Of a stretch of DNA of 64,000 bases, positions 1 to 8,326 are shown in pieces. The stretch comes from Microvirga aerilata. Lineage in GTDB: Bacteria > Pseudomonadota > Alphaproteobacteria > Rhizobiales > Beijerinckiaceae. The DNA is taken from the NCBI RefSeq assembly GCF_016743775.1, contig NZ_JAEQMY010000024.1, forward strand, positions 1 through 64,000. Direction: 5' to 3'. Numbering within the stretch: the first letter of the stretch is position 1; each line of letters opens with the position of its first letter. Under the pieces are notes generated by a model. The model was not told where the DNA came from. It did no database searches and saw only the letters and a program-made list of their open reading frames with translations. A program made the translations under genes and the position numbers.

Positions 1-212
1 GGGCGCCTCCGCAAATCGGCGCCAACCAGTGAATCACAAGTCATTGCTCGGATTCAAATTTCACTCGGACAGGCTCTTAATAAAATGTCACTGAACGTAG
101 AGGAAGTTGGCTGAAAGCGGCTTTCCGGCGGGCAAGCCCCACACAAGCATCCCAAGTCTATTGTCCCCGGTCGCTTGCGGACATTGCGGTGATGCTTGCG
201 TTGGAGAATTTC

Positions 213-1883
213 ATGAAGATTAGAGCCAAAATTTTTGTACTCGTTGCCGCATTGGGGTTTGTGGCCGTACTGACGGCTGCCATCGGCATCAGCACCCTGC
301 GGGCCTATAATGTGGCTGTCGAGGACGTGAAATCTGCGGCGACCCGTGCCCTCTACGGCGAGCGCCTGAACCGGCTGGTGACGCATGTCGTCATGGAAGC
401 GCGAGGCATTTACGCGTCGAAGAGCACCAGCGACGCGCGCAAGTTCGGCGACGGACTGCTCTCGACCTTGAAAGAAATCGACGTGCTCCTGAACGAATGG
501 GAGCCGCTGGTTACGGCCGACAGCCGAACGCTGTTCAACGCGGTGGCAAAGGACGCTGCCGAGTTCAAAACGTTCAGGGCGGAGACGGCCCGTCTCGGCG
601 CGGAGATCTCACCCGAAGCAGCGAACGCGCAGGGCAATACCGAGGCCAACCGCGCGAACAGAAAGACGTTTCAGGTCAGCATCGATGCTCTCACGAAAAA
701 AGGCAGCGAGGAAATCGCGGCTGTCGAGCGCCGCGCGACGGAGCTCTACAACCAGCGCCTGACGCTGCTTATCTCGCTCGCCCTGGGAGGCACCTTCATG
801 GCGCTGCTGATCGGCTGGCTCGTCGGCCACAGGCAGATTGCTCGCCCCCTCAACGGCCTCACGGCGGCGATCCAGAGGTTGGCGTCCGGGGACTACAACC
901 TCCCGCAAGTCCGCCCCAGCAAGGATGAAATCGGCGACATCTGGAAGGCGACGCAGGTTTTCGCTCTCGCCATGCAGGAGGCGGAGCAGCTTCGGCATGC
1001 CCAGGCCGAAGCCGAGAAGCAGACCGCCGAGCAGCGCAAGATCGATATGATGAGGCTTGCCCAGAGCTTCGAAGGCAGCGTCGGCGGCTTGGTTCAGCAT
1101 CTGTCGGTCGCCGCCCAGGAGATGGAAGCGACGGCGCGCGCGATGGCCAGCACCGCCCAGCAAACCAACCAACAGTCGAACTCCGTGGCCGCAGCAGCGG
1201 AGCAGACCTCCAGCAACGTTCAGGCGGTTGCTGCTGCCGCCGAACAGCTGGCCGCGTCGTCGAACGAGATCGGGGTACAGGTGTCTCAAACATCCGTTGC
1301 GGCCGCCCGAGCCGTCAGCAACGCGCGCAAGACCAATGAGCTGGTGGAGACCCTCGCCGACGGCGCTCAGAAGATCGGCGACGTTGTGGCCCTCATCAAC
1401 ACGATTGCGAGCCAGACGAACCTGCTGGCGCTGAATGCGACCATCGAGGCCGCCAGGGCCGGAGAGGCCGGCAAGGGCTTCGCCGTCGTCGCCGCCGAGG
1501 TGAAGGAACTCGCCAATCAGACGTCGCGCGCCACCGAAGACATCAGTGCCCATGTCAATCAGATCCAGCAGTCCACGAAGGGTGCGGTCGAAGCCATCCG
1601 GGACATCGGCCTAACCATCGAGGAGGTGCACCAGATCGCGACGAGCGTTGCGGCGGCTGTCGAAGAGCAGCAGGCTGCCACCCAGGAGATCGCCCGCAAC
1701 GTCAGCGAAGCGGCGCGGGGAACGCAGGACGTGAGCGAGAGCATCGTCCAAGTCCAAGGCGCGGCAACGCATGCGGGCTCGGCGGCATCCCAGGTGCTGG
1801 CGGCAGCCGGCGAGCTTGCCAGCAACTCATCCGCCCTGAGCCGCGAGGTCGAGGGCTTCCTGCAAGGGGTCCGGGCAGCCTAA
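213..1883 (+). CDS. Methyl-accepting chemotaxis protein
   Basis: Transmembrane chemoreceptor that would signal to a CheA/CheW complex. The N-terminus (MKIRAKIF) enters a first membrane helix at about residues 7-28. A periplasmic ligand region of roughly 160 residues follows, then a second helix near 192-212 and a HAMP linker (RQIARPLNGL...KDEIGD). The long alanine/glutamine-rich signalling coiled coil carries the conserved hairpin tip, readable as LLALNATIEAARAGEAGKGF. I start at 213 because GGAGA lies 8 bases upstream; an in-frame ATG at 189 has no such site. No CWxxY-like CheR tether is seen at the C-terminus (LQGVRAA). The ligand is unknown. No chemotaxis operon adjoins it, but four stand-alone receivers lie downstream. 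Confidence 0.93.
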   Translation: MKIRAKIFVLVAALGFVAVLTAAIGISTLRAYNVAVEDVKSAATRALYGERLNRLVTHVVMEARGIYASKSTSDARKFGDGLLSTLKEIDVLLNEWEPLVTADSRTLFNAVAKDAAEFKTFRAETARLGAEISPEAANAQGNTEANRANRKTFQVSIDALTKKGSEEIAAVERRATELYNQRLTLLISLALGGTFMALLIGWLVGHRQIARPLNGLTAAIQRLASGDYNLPQVRPSKDEIGDIWKATQVFALAMQEAEQLRHAQAEAEKQTAEQRKIDMMRLAQSFEGSVGGLVQHLSVAAQEMEATARAMASTAQQTNQQSNSVAAAAEQTSSNVQAVAAAAEQLAASSNEIGVQVSQTSVAAARAVSNARKTNELVETLADGAQKIGDVVALINTIASQTNLLALNATIEAARAGEAGKGFAVVAAEVKELANQTSRATEDISAHVNQIQQSTKGAVEAIRDIGLTIEEVHQIATSVAAAVEEQQAATQEIARNVSEAARGTQDVSESIVQVQGAATHAGSAASQVLAAAGELASNSSALSREVEGFLQGVRAA

Positions 1884-1890
1884 AACATTG

Positions 1891-1918
1891 TCAGGTGAAG
1901 TGGATCCGGTTCACCTGA
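1891..1918. repeat. Perfect 9-bp inverted repeat
   Basis: TCAGGTGAA and TTCACCTGA pair perfectly around a 10-base loop, seven bases after the chemoreceptor stop codon. No T-run follows on the plus strand, so termination here is uncertain. Confidence 0.5.
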
Positions 1919-1940
1919 AAATGCGGCCCCGCCAAGAAGA

Positions 1941-1970
1941 GAGCTGTTTCCATGGCAATGGAAACAGCTC
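1941..1970 (-). terminator. Probable terminator hairpin between convergent genes
   Basis: A perfect 13-bp stem (GAGCTGTTTCCAT with its complement) closes a 4-base GGCA loop. On the minus strand the stem is followed by TCTTCTT, the T-rich tail expected for factor-independent termination of the receiver gene that ends at 2148. It could also stop plus-strand transcription from the chemoreceptor. Function is inferred from structure only. Confidence 0.55.
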
Positions 1971-2046
1971 CAGCGCCTGGCGTGGGAAGGGCGGACGCGG
2001 TCTTCCCGTGCCCGCCGCTGCGCTGCCTCGGGCGTCGACCATATGC

Positions 2047-2090
2047 CCTCAAGCGGACAGGCGGTGACACACGCGCCCGTCCGCTTGAGG
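2047..2090. repeat. Perfect 12-bp inverted repeat
   Basis: CCTCAAGCGGAC and GTCCGCTTGAGG pair perfectly around a 20-base spacer. This is the third palindrome in a gene-free gap of 264 bases. It may be a dispersed palindromic element; copy number in the genome cannot be judged from this window. Confidence 0.45.
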
Positions 2091-2110
2091 TTCAGTTCAG
2101 CAAAACCGGT

Positions 2111-2125
2111 CCGGGAGGCTCCCGG
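2111..2125. repeat. Short perfect palindrome
   Basis: CCGGGAG and CTCCCGG flank a single G, just downstream of the minus-strand receiver gene. It may be part of its 3' untranslated structure. Confidence 0.35.
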
Positions 2126-2147
2126 CCATTCGCCGCTTCGGTCGGGA

Positions 2148-2609
2148 TCAGGCGGTCTTGGGAATCGGGGCTGCGGTCTCGGAAGAAGCCGTATCCGGCC
2201 TGTCCTGCTGCGCGGTCATGTTTCGGGCTGCCTGAGCCCTCCTGACCGCCGCCTGCACATGAGAGACTAACGTTGCGTTAGGACAGGGCTTTGCCAGGAA
2301 GGCTGCTCCTGGGGGCAGGTCGTCCCCTCGGGGCCATTCCCGCCCTGACGTGATCAGGATTTCGGTGCCGGGCCAGGATTCATGGACCTGCCTGGCCAGT
2401 TCATAGCCATTGATGCCGGGGGGCATCTCCACGTCGGAGAGCATCACGTCCACCCTGACCATCGCCCTGAGGACCTTCAGGGCCTCTTCCGCGCCTGAGG
2501 CTTCGATGACGTGGAAATTTGCTTCCATGAGGATGTCGGCCACCACCAGTCGCACCAGCGGTTCGTCTTCCACTAACAGAACGACACCTAGGGATTGCTG
2601 ATGAGACAC
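2148..2609 (-). CDS. Stand-alone response regulator receiver
   Basis: Single-domain CheY-like receiver with no output domain. From the GTG start at 2609 it reads MSHQQSLGVVLLVEDEP, with the acidic pair in VEDE, phosphoacceptor Asp59 in MLSDVEMPPG, the TSG switch segment and the conserved lysine in LAKPC. About 35 hydrophilic residues follow the domain. A TTG at 2699 would add 30 residues that look non-conserved, so I prefer the GTG, although neither start has a strong ribosome site. It faces away from three plus-strand receivers of the same style, and no histidine kinase is nearby. Partner and output are unknown. Confidence 0.85.
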   Translation of the reverse strand: MSHQQSLGVVLLVEDEPLVRLVVADILMEANFHVIEASGAEEALKVLRAMVRVDVMLSDVEMPPGINGYELARQVHESWPGTEILITSGREWPRGDDLPPGAAFLAKPCPNATLVSHVQAAVRRAQAARNMTAQQDRPDTASSETAAPIPKTA

Positions 2610-2773
2610 TGGGGCAACACAATATCTAGAAAGGTACAGGACTAACGTGGCAATTGATATACGGTTCCGCTTGATCCGGCTAGCCGGGCCGGGTGACAAT
2701 CCGGCTCAGGAATGAGGAGAACCCCCGGGACGGAAGCGCGTTTGTGGCGTGTTGTACCGCGTAAGGGACAAGA

Positions 2774-3187
2774 ATGAGCGCCGCATCCGTCACGGTTCTT
2801 CCACGCCGGACACCGCCCACCATCCTCATCGTTGAAGACGAGGCCTTGGCCCGCTGCCTCGTCAGCGACGAGCTAAGGTCCCGAGGCTTCAAGGTGCTGG
2901 AGGCCGGTTCGGCTCCCGAGGCCCTTACGGTTCTCGAAACCGTCCGGATCGATCTCCTGTTGATCGCGGTCGATCTCTCAGGGGGTGGGAGCGGGTTGGA
3001 CATCGCGCGCCTCGTCCAGGGCCGGAGGGCGCCGATGCAGGTCATCCTCGCTTTGAGCGAAGATGGGGCCCTGGCCGATCCGGAATGGGAGAGCCTCGGC
3101 CACCTGATCCGCAAGCCGTACCACCCGCCCCAGGTTTTCGACCTCGTCGCCCGCTGCCTCAACTGGCCGACGCCTCCTGACGAATGA
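2774..3187 (+). CDS. Degenerate stand-alone receiver domain, phosphoacceptor missing
   Basis: CheY-like receiver of 137 residues. The acidic pair (ILIVEDEA, residues 17-24) and the conserved lysine (LIRKPY) are present. Where its neighbours read SDVEM, this protein reads IAVDL, so the phosphoacceptor position is Ala65 (codon GCG). The nearby Asp67 aligns with the glutamate two places later. The Thr/Ser switch segment is also altered (ILALSE instead of ILTSG). Both changes suggest it is not conventionally phosphorylated and may act as a constitutive or decoy partner. It lies between the divergent receiver and two further receivers. The start is an ATG with no strong Shine-Dalgarno. Confidence 0.8.
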   Translation: MSAASVTVLPRRTPPTILIVEDEALARCLVSDELRSRGFKVLEAGSAPEALTVLETVRIDLLLIAVDLSGGGSGLDIARLVQGRRAPMQVILALSEDGALADPEWESLGHLIRKPYHPPQVFDLVARCLNWPTPPDE

Positions 3188-3226
3188 GATCGGGAACCAA
3201 GGCAAAAGCTCGGCGGTTAGCTTTGC

Positions 3227-3649
3227 GTGAGCACCTTTTCGACACATATCACCCCCAGACAGGACGCCCCGCCTCAGACCGTGCTTGTGGTCGAGGACGA
3301 GGTTCTGATCCGTCTGGTGATCGCGGACTATCTGCGCGAGTGCGGCTACAGGGTCCATGAGGCCGTGAGCGCCGAGGAAGCCATGGCGATCCTTCAGGCG
3401 CCGGATGTCTCGGTCGATGTGGTGTTCAGCGATGTCGAGATGCAGGGAGAAATGGACGGTTTCGGGCTGGCCCGCTGGGTTCGGTCCAATATGCCGGGAA
3501 TCCAGGTCATCCTCACGTCTGGGGCCGAGCGCTCCGCTGACATTGCCGCAACCCTTTGCGAGGCCGGCCCGCTCTTGAAGAAGCCCTACCCATCACAAGA
3601 TGTCGTTGATCGCATAAGGCAGCTCGCCGCAAAAGCAGGCCGCTCCTGA
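3227..3649 (+). CDS. Stand-alone response regulator receiver
   Basis: Receiver of 140 residues beginning at a GTG. The acidic pair lies in VLVVEDEV, the phosphoacceptor Asp69 in FSDVEMQG, the switch in ILTSG and the lysine in LKKPY, so all catalytic positions are intact. The motif GxxLAR after the aspartate resembles the two flanking receivers, which suggests local duplication. It follows the degenerate receiver by 39 bases on the same strand and could be co-transcribed. No DNA-binding or enzymatic output domain is attached, so it probably works by protein contact. Confidence 0.87.
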   Translation: MSTFSTHITPRQDAPPQTVLVVEDEVLIRLVIADYLRECGYRVHEAVSAEEAMAILQAPDVSVDVVFSDVEMQGEMDGFGLARWVRSNMPGIQVILTSGAERSADIAATLCEAGPLLKKPYPSQDVVDRIRQLAAKAGRS

Positions 3650-3749
3650 CGATCCACGAACGATGGCCCCCGAGGGCGGAGCTTCCTGCCGTAACCTCAC
3701 GCTTCTGCGACGGGAGGGAACCGGATCCGAGCGGCCTCGTTTCTGGAGA

Positions 3750-4163
3750 ATGAAGCCCCATCGAAGAATTCTGAAGCAACCTGTCGTTCTCCTTGTCGAG
3801 GACGAGCCGCTTGTCCGCCTGACCCAGGTCGACATCCTTCGAGAGGCGGAGTTCTGGGTTGTCGAGGCGCAGGATGCCGATGAAGCCTTCGAGCTGCTGA
3901 AGGCAAGACCCGATATCTCCGCCGTTCTCACGGACGTCAACATGCCGGGTTCCATCGACGGCTTCGAGTTCGCCCGGCTGGTTCGGCAGGGCTGGCCCGA
4001 GGTGGGAGTGCTCGTGATTTCCGGCAAGACCGGCCCCGGCCCCGGGGACCTTCCGCCCGACACCTCTTTCCTTCACAAGCCGGTCCGCCCGGCCGCGTTG
4101 GTGGCAGCGCTTCAGGAGGTCATGGCCACGAGGGCGAACGGCAGCCTGACGCCGGAGACCTGA
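3750..4163 (+). CDS. Stand-alone response regulator receiver
   Basis: Fourth receiver of the cluster. From ATG 3750 it starts MKPHRRILKQPVVLLVEDEP; phosphoacceptor Asp62 is in LTDVNMPG, the switch segment is VISGK and the conserved lysine is in LHKPV. An in-frame start at 3663 would add 29 residues without receiver character, so I use 3750, though GGAG sits very close to it. It resembles the receiver ending at 3649, with GSIDGFEFAR matching GEMDGFGLAR. It ends about 60 bases before the convergent oxidoreductase gene. A cognate kinase is not in the window. Confidence 0.83.
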   Translation: MKPHRRILKQPVVLLVEDEPLVRLTQVDILREAEFWVVEAQDADEAFELLKARPDISAVLTDVNMPGSIDGFEFARLVRQGWPEVGVLVISGKTGPGPGDLPPDTSFLHKPVRPAALVAALQEVMATRANGSLTPET

Positions 4164-4224
4164 ACCCTGCCGGTGACTTCCCGGCCAGGCACGCTGAACC
4201 CCATCGAATGTTTCGGGCCGTGAC

Positions 4225-7200
4225 CTACGCTCGAAGAGCTTCAGGCCGGCGGGTGTCGAGCACGGCGGTCTCCGTGCGAAGGCGCTCCACCAGGCCCTCG
4301 ACCTCCGACTTCACCTTGACGACAGCGGCGTCCTTGACCGGACCGTAGCCCCGGATCTCCATGGGGGCCCTGGCAATGGCCAGGAGAACATCGAAGCGCC
4401 GGGCATCGAGGTTGCGGAGGATGAGCGCAACCTGCTCCTCGTACCAGCCGATCAGGGCCTGTTCCATCCGCCGCTCGGCCGTATAGCCGAAGACATCGAA
4501 CGGCGTGTTGCGCAGAACCTTCAGGCGGGCCAGGATCCGCATCGGCATCTGGATCCAGGGGCCGAAGGAACGCTTTCGCGGGCGGCCTCGCGCATCGCTC
4601 TTTCCGGGCAGGAGCGGCGGCGCCAGGTGATACTTCACCGTGAAGTCTCCCTCGAACTCCCGCTGCAGCTCATCGAGGAAGCCGGTTTCCATATGCAGGC
4701 GCGCCACCTCGTACTCGTCCTTGTAGGACATCAGCTTGAACAGGGAGCGGGCGACCGCGTCGGTCAGGGTCTCGGATCCCAAAGCCTGCTCGGCCTTGCG
4801 AACGCGGGAAACCGTTGCCTCGTAGCGGGACGCATAGGCGGCGTTCTGGTAGGCGGTGAGGAACGCTACTCGCCGTGCGATCACCTGGTCGAGGGTTTCC
4901 GGCTCCTCCGCCCTGTCATCCGTCGTCTCGCGCACGAAGTCCCGGTCGGCGTTGAGCAGCCGCCCCCAGGCGAATGCCTGCTTGTTGGCCTCGACGGACA
5001 CGCCGTTGAGCTCGATCGCCCGTGACAGCGCTTCGAGAGAAACCGGAACGAGCCCCTGCTGCCAGGCGAAGCCCAGCATCATCACATTGGCGTAGACGGT
5101 GTCGCCAAGCAGCTTCTCGGCAAGGGCATTGGCATCGAACGTCGCAAGGTTGCCGGCACCCAGCACCCGCTCGATGGAGCGCAGGCGCGCCTTGCCGGCA
5201 AGATCGGCGTCGCGGAAGCGCACCACATCGCCCGTCAGCATCTCCGCGGTGTTGATCACCGCTCGCGTGCCCGCCCGATAGGTGCCCGATGCCTTCGGCG
5301 AGGAGCTGACGACCACATCGCAGCCGATGAGCGCGTCGGCAGCGCCCTGATCGATGCGAACCTGATGAAGCTCATCGGGGCTTTCGGCAAGGCGGATGAA
5401 GCTCAGGACCGGTCCGAACTTCTGGGCAAAGCCGGTGAAATCCAGCACCGACACGCCGCGCCCTTCCAGGTGGGCCGCCATGCTGATGAGGGCCCCGATG
5501 GTGACGACGCCGGTTCCGCCGACGCCCGTCACCAGCAGGTCGAAGGGGCGCTCGAGACCCGGAAGGGATGGACCGGGCAGGGTTGCTGCCCGCGAGACCG
5601 CGTCGACGCCGTTGGATGTCTTGGTCCTGCGCTTGGCGCCTTCCACCGTGACGAAGCTGGGACAGAAGCCGTCGAGGCAGGAGAAGTCCTTGTTGCAGGT
5701 GGACAGGTTGATCTTGCGCTTGCGGCCGAACGGCGTCTCCTTCGGCTCGACGCTGAGGCAGTTCGAGGCAACCGAGCAATCGCCGCAGCCTTCGCAGACG
5801 AGATCGTTGATATAGGCGAACCGCTTCGGGTCCTCCATCTGGCCGCGCTTGCGGCGGCGCCGCTTCTCGGTGGCGCAGGTCTGCTCATAGATCAGCACGG
5901 TGACGCCTGGGATGTCCCGCAGCTCCTTCTGCACGCCGTCGAGATCCTCGCGCGGATGGATGGTCACGCCTTTGGGCAGATCCGCAGGGATGAACTTGTC
6001 CGGATCGTCCGACACAAGCGCAATCCGTGATACACCCTCCGCGCGGACGCTGTGGGCAATGGCATAGACGCTGACCGGTCCATCCACCGGCTGACCGCCG
6101 GTCATGGCGACCGCGTCGTTGAACAGGATTTTGTAGGTGATGTTGGCGCCTGCAGCGATAGCCTGCCGGATCGCCATGGAGCCCGAGTGGTAATAGGTGC
6201 CTTCGCCAAGATTCTGGAAGATGTGGCCTTGCCCCGTGAACTTGGACGAGGCGGCCCAGTTGACGCCCTCGCCCCCCATCTGGATCAGGGACGACGTCTC
6301 CCGGTCCATCCAGCTCGCCATGAAGTGGCAGCCGATGCCGGCGAGCGCCTTGGAACCCTCGGGCACTTTGGTCGAGGTGTTGTGCGGGCAGCCGGAGCAG
6401 AAATAGGGCGTGCGCGTCGCGCCCGGCACCGTGATCAGGCGCTCCGGATCGGGGTTCAATGCGTCCACGCGCCGGGCGAGGTTGAGATCGGGGAAGATCG
6501 GGTCGAGGCGCTTGGCCAGAACGCCGGCGAGGAAGCGCGGCGAGAGCTCCCCCGTCCAGGGAATGAGCCGGGCGCCGGTCTCGTCGTGCTTGCCGACCAT
6601 GCGCTCGGGCTTGGAGCCGGGATAGTCGTAGAAATACTCCTTGAACTGGCTTTCGATGATGCCGCGCTTTTCCTCGACCACGAGGATCTCGCGCTTGCCC
6701 TTCACGAACTCCATGGCGTCGTGAAGCGGCAGCGGCCACACCATGCCGACCTTGTAGATGTCGATCCCGTGGGCGCGGCAGGCGGCCTCGTCGAGGCCGA
6801 TCAGACGCAGGGCTTCCATCAGGTCGAGATGCGCCTTGCCGGCGGTGACGATGCCATAGGACGCGTCCGGGATATCGTAGATGCGCCGGTCGATGGGGTT
6901 GGCCTTGGCGAAGGCATAGACCGCGTGCTTCTTGGCCTCCATGCGCTCTTCGATCTGAGGACCCGGCAGGTCGGGCCAGCGATAATGCAGGCCTCCCGGA
7001 GGCGGCGTGAAGTCGGGCTCACGGAACTGGCGCGGCGCGCGCAGCTCGACGGAGACGCCCGATTCCACGATTTCCGACACGGCCTTGAAGCCCACCCACA
7101 TGCCGGAGAAGCGGCTCAGCGCATAACCGTATTCGCCGAACTCGAGATACTCGGCGACGCTTGCCGGATGCAGCGTCGGCATGAACCAGCTCATGAAGGC

Positions 7201-7695
7201 GACGTCGGACTGGTGCGGCATCGACGAGGAGACGCAGCCATGGTCGTCGCCTGCCACCACCAGCACGCCCCCATGCGGCGAGGAGCCATAGGCGTTGCCG
7301 TGCTTCAGCGCATCGCCCGAGCGGTCGACCCCCGGGCCCTTGCCGTACCACAGGCCGAAGACGCCCTCGACCTGCCGGTTCGGATCGGTCTCCACCTGCT
7401 GCGAGCCGAGAACGGCGGTTGCGGCGAGATCCTCGTTGACGGCGGGAAGAAACTCGATGCGGCGCTCTTTCAGCTGCTCCTTGATGCGCCAGAATTCGAG
7501 ATCGACGCCGCCCAGCGGCGAACCGCGATAGCCTGAGACAAAGCCCGCCGTGTTCAAGCCCGCCGCCCGATCGCGCTTCGCCTGATCGAGCACGATGCGC
7601 ACGATGGCCTGCGTGCCGGTCAGAAACACCCGGCCGGTGTCGCGGGCGTAGCGGTCGGACAGCCGATAATCGTCGAGTGACGGAGCATCTGTCAT
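4225..7695 (-). CDS. Indolepyruvate (arylpyruvate) ferredoxin oxidoreductase, fused subunits
   Basis: Single-chain 2-oxoacid ferredoxin oxidoreductase of 1156 residues, the fused form common in Proteobacteria. It oxidatively decarboxylates indolepyruvate or phenylpyruvate to the aryl-acetyl-CoA, reducing ferredoxin. The N-terminal part carries the pyrimidine/core domain. CSGCPHN (about residue 430) and GGEGVNW mark the thiamine-diphosphate region, CEGCGDC (about 630) begins an iron-sulfur segment, and VTGVGGTGVVTIG (about 720) begins the gamma-type domain. The ATG at 7695 follows GGGAGGAAGCAG. It is divergent from an Lrp/AsnC gene and adjoins the phenylacetate locus. I infer that it turns transaminated phenylalanine into phenylacetyl-CoA. 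Substrate preference is not visible in the sequence. Confidence 0.92.
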   Translation of the reverse strand: MTDAPSLDDYRLSDRYARDTGRVFLTGTQAIVRIVLDQAKRDRAAGLNTAGFVSGYRGSPLGGVDLEFWRIKEQLKERRIEFLPAVNEDLAATAVLGSQQVETDPNRQVEGVFGLWYGKGPGVDRSGDALKHGNAYGSSPHGGVLVVAGDDHGCVSSSMPHQSDVAFMSWFMPTLHPASVAEYLEFGEYGYALSRFSGMWVGFKAVSEIVESGVSVELRAPRQFREPDFTPPPGGLHYRWPDLPGPQIEERMEAKKHAVYAFAKANPIDRRIYDIPDASYGIVTAGKAHLDLMEALRLIGLDEAACRAHGIDIYKVGMVWPLPLHDAMEFVKGKREILVVEEKRGIIESQFKEYFYDYPGSKPERMVGKHDETGARLIPWTGELSPRFLAGVLAKRLDPIFPDLNLARRVDALNPDPERLITVPGATRTPYFCSGCPHNTSTKVPEGSKALAGIGCHFMASWMDRETSSLIQMGGEGVNWAASSKFTGQGHIFQNLGEGTYYHSGSMAIRQAIAAGANITYKILFNDAVAMTGGQPVDGPVSVYAIAHSVRAEGVSRIALVSDDPDKFIPADLPKGVTIHPREDLDGVQKELRDIPGVTVLIYEQTCATEKRRRRKRGQMEDPKRFAYINDLVCEGCGDCSVASNCLSVEPKETPFGRKRKINLSTCNKDFSCLDGFCPSFVTVEGAKRRTKTSNGVDAVSRAATLPGPSLPGLERPFDLLVTGVGGTGVVTIGALISMAAHLEGRGVSVLDFTGFAQKFGPVLSFIRLAESPDELHQVRIDQGAADALIGCDVVVSSSPKASGTYRAGTRAVINTAEMLTGDVVRFRDADLAGKARLRSIERVLGAGNLATFDANALAEKLLGDTVYANVMMLGFAWQQGLVPVSLEALSRAIELNGVSVEANKQAFAWGRLLNADRDFVRETTDDRAEEPETLDQVIARRVAFLTAYQNAAYASRYEATVSRVRKAEQALGSETLTDAVARSLFKLMSYKDEYEVARLHMETGFLDELQREFEGDFTVKYHLAPPLLPGKSDARGRPRKRSFGPWIQMPMRILARLKVLRNTPFDVFGYTAERRMEQALIGWYEEQVALILRNLDARRFDVLLAIARAPMEIRGYGPVKDAAVVKVKSEVEGLVERLRTETAVLDTRRPEALRA

Positions 7696-7731
7696 CTGCT
7701 TCCTCCCGGGATCAGAAGCATTGTTCGTTGG

Positions 7732-7760
7732 CTACCAGTGTAATCCTGAACGGCTGGTAG
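7732..7760. promoter_or_regulatory. Inverted repeat in divergent Lrp/oxidoreductase promoter
   Basis: CTACCAG and CTGGTAG form a perfect 7-bp inverted repeat with a 15-base spacer. It lies 37 bases upstream of the oxidoreductase start and about 96 bases from the Lrp gene. It is a candidate operator for the neighbouring Lrp/AsnC protein. Confidence 0.45.
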
Positions 7761-7826
7761 GTGCTTCCTATTCGTTCCTTGTTAAGGTTCCTTCTTGGTA
7801 GAAGTTCCGGGTTCTGGCGCTATAAA

Positions 7827-7841
7827 CGGTAGAAAATACCG
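7827..7841. promoter_or_regulatory. Short palindrome just upstream of the Lrp gene
   Basis: CGGTA and TACCG flank GAAAA, 15 bases before the Lrp/AsnC start codon and directly after a TATAAA that could be its -10 element. An autoregulatory site is plausible but unproven. Confidence 0.35.
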
Positions 7842-7855
7842 GAGAGAACAGGGCC

Positions 7856-8311
7856 ATGCTTGAGAAGCAGGACGAGCATATCCTGGTGCAGCTCCAAAGG
7901 GAGGGGCGCACCACGAACCAGCAGCTCGCCGACGATGTCGGCATGTCCACCTCGGCCTGCTGGCGGCGCGTGCGGGCGCTCGAGGATTCCGGCGTGATCG
8001 TGGGTTATTCGGCGCTTGTGGACAGGGAGAGGGCGGGGTTCAACACCTCCGCCATCCTGCACGTGTCGCTGGAGCGGCACGACGCCAAGTTCGTGGACGA
8101 ATTCGTGTCCCGTGTAACGGCGCGGGCCGAGGTTCTGGAGTGCTTCGCAACCACGGGCGATGCCGATTATCACTTGCGCGTCGTCGTGCGCGACATGAAG
8201 GCCTACAACGAATTCCTCGACGAATTCATGTTCCGGCTGCCCGGCATTCGCACCGTGCGCACCAACGTCATCCTAAAGGAGATCAAAACCAGTGTTGCGC
8301 TGCCGTTCTGA
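7856..8311 (+). CDS. Lrp/AsnC family transcriptional regulator
   Basis: Feast/famine regulator of 151 residues, the normal family length. The N-terminal winged helix-turn-helix reads TNQQLADDVGMSTSACWRRV (about residues 22-41). The C-terminal RAM/ligand domain includes LECFATTGDADYHLRVVVRD. It is preceded by GGAGAG and is divergent from the arylpyruvate oxidoreductase, so local control of that gene in response to an aromatic amino acid is a reasonable inference. It converges on the thioesterase gene with a 15-base gap. Confidence 0.92.
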   Translation: MLEKQDEHILVQLQREGRTTNQQLADDVGMSTSACWRRVRALEDSGVIVGYSALVDRERAGFNTSAILHVSLERHDAKFVDEFVSRVTARAEVLECFATTGDADYHLRVVVRDMKAYNEFLDEFMFRLPGIRTVRTNVILKEIKTSVALPF

Positions 8312-8326
8312 ACCGCGCGCCTTATT

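Noticed and set aside
6052-7536. Open frame of 494 codons on the plus strand
   Set aside because: Exactly antisense to the indolepyruvate ferredoxin oxidoreductase, with low-complexity Arg/Ala/Gly/His composition typical of GC-rich shadow frames.
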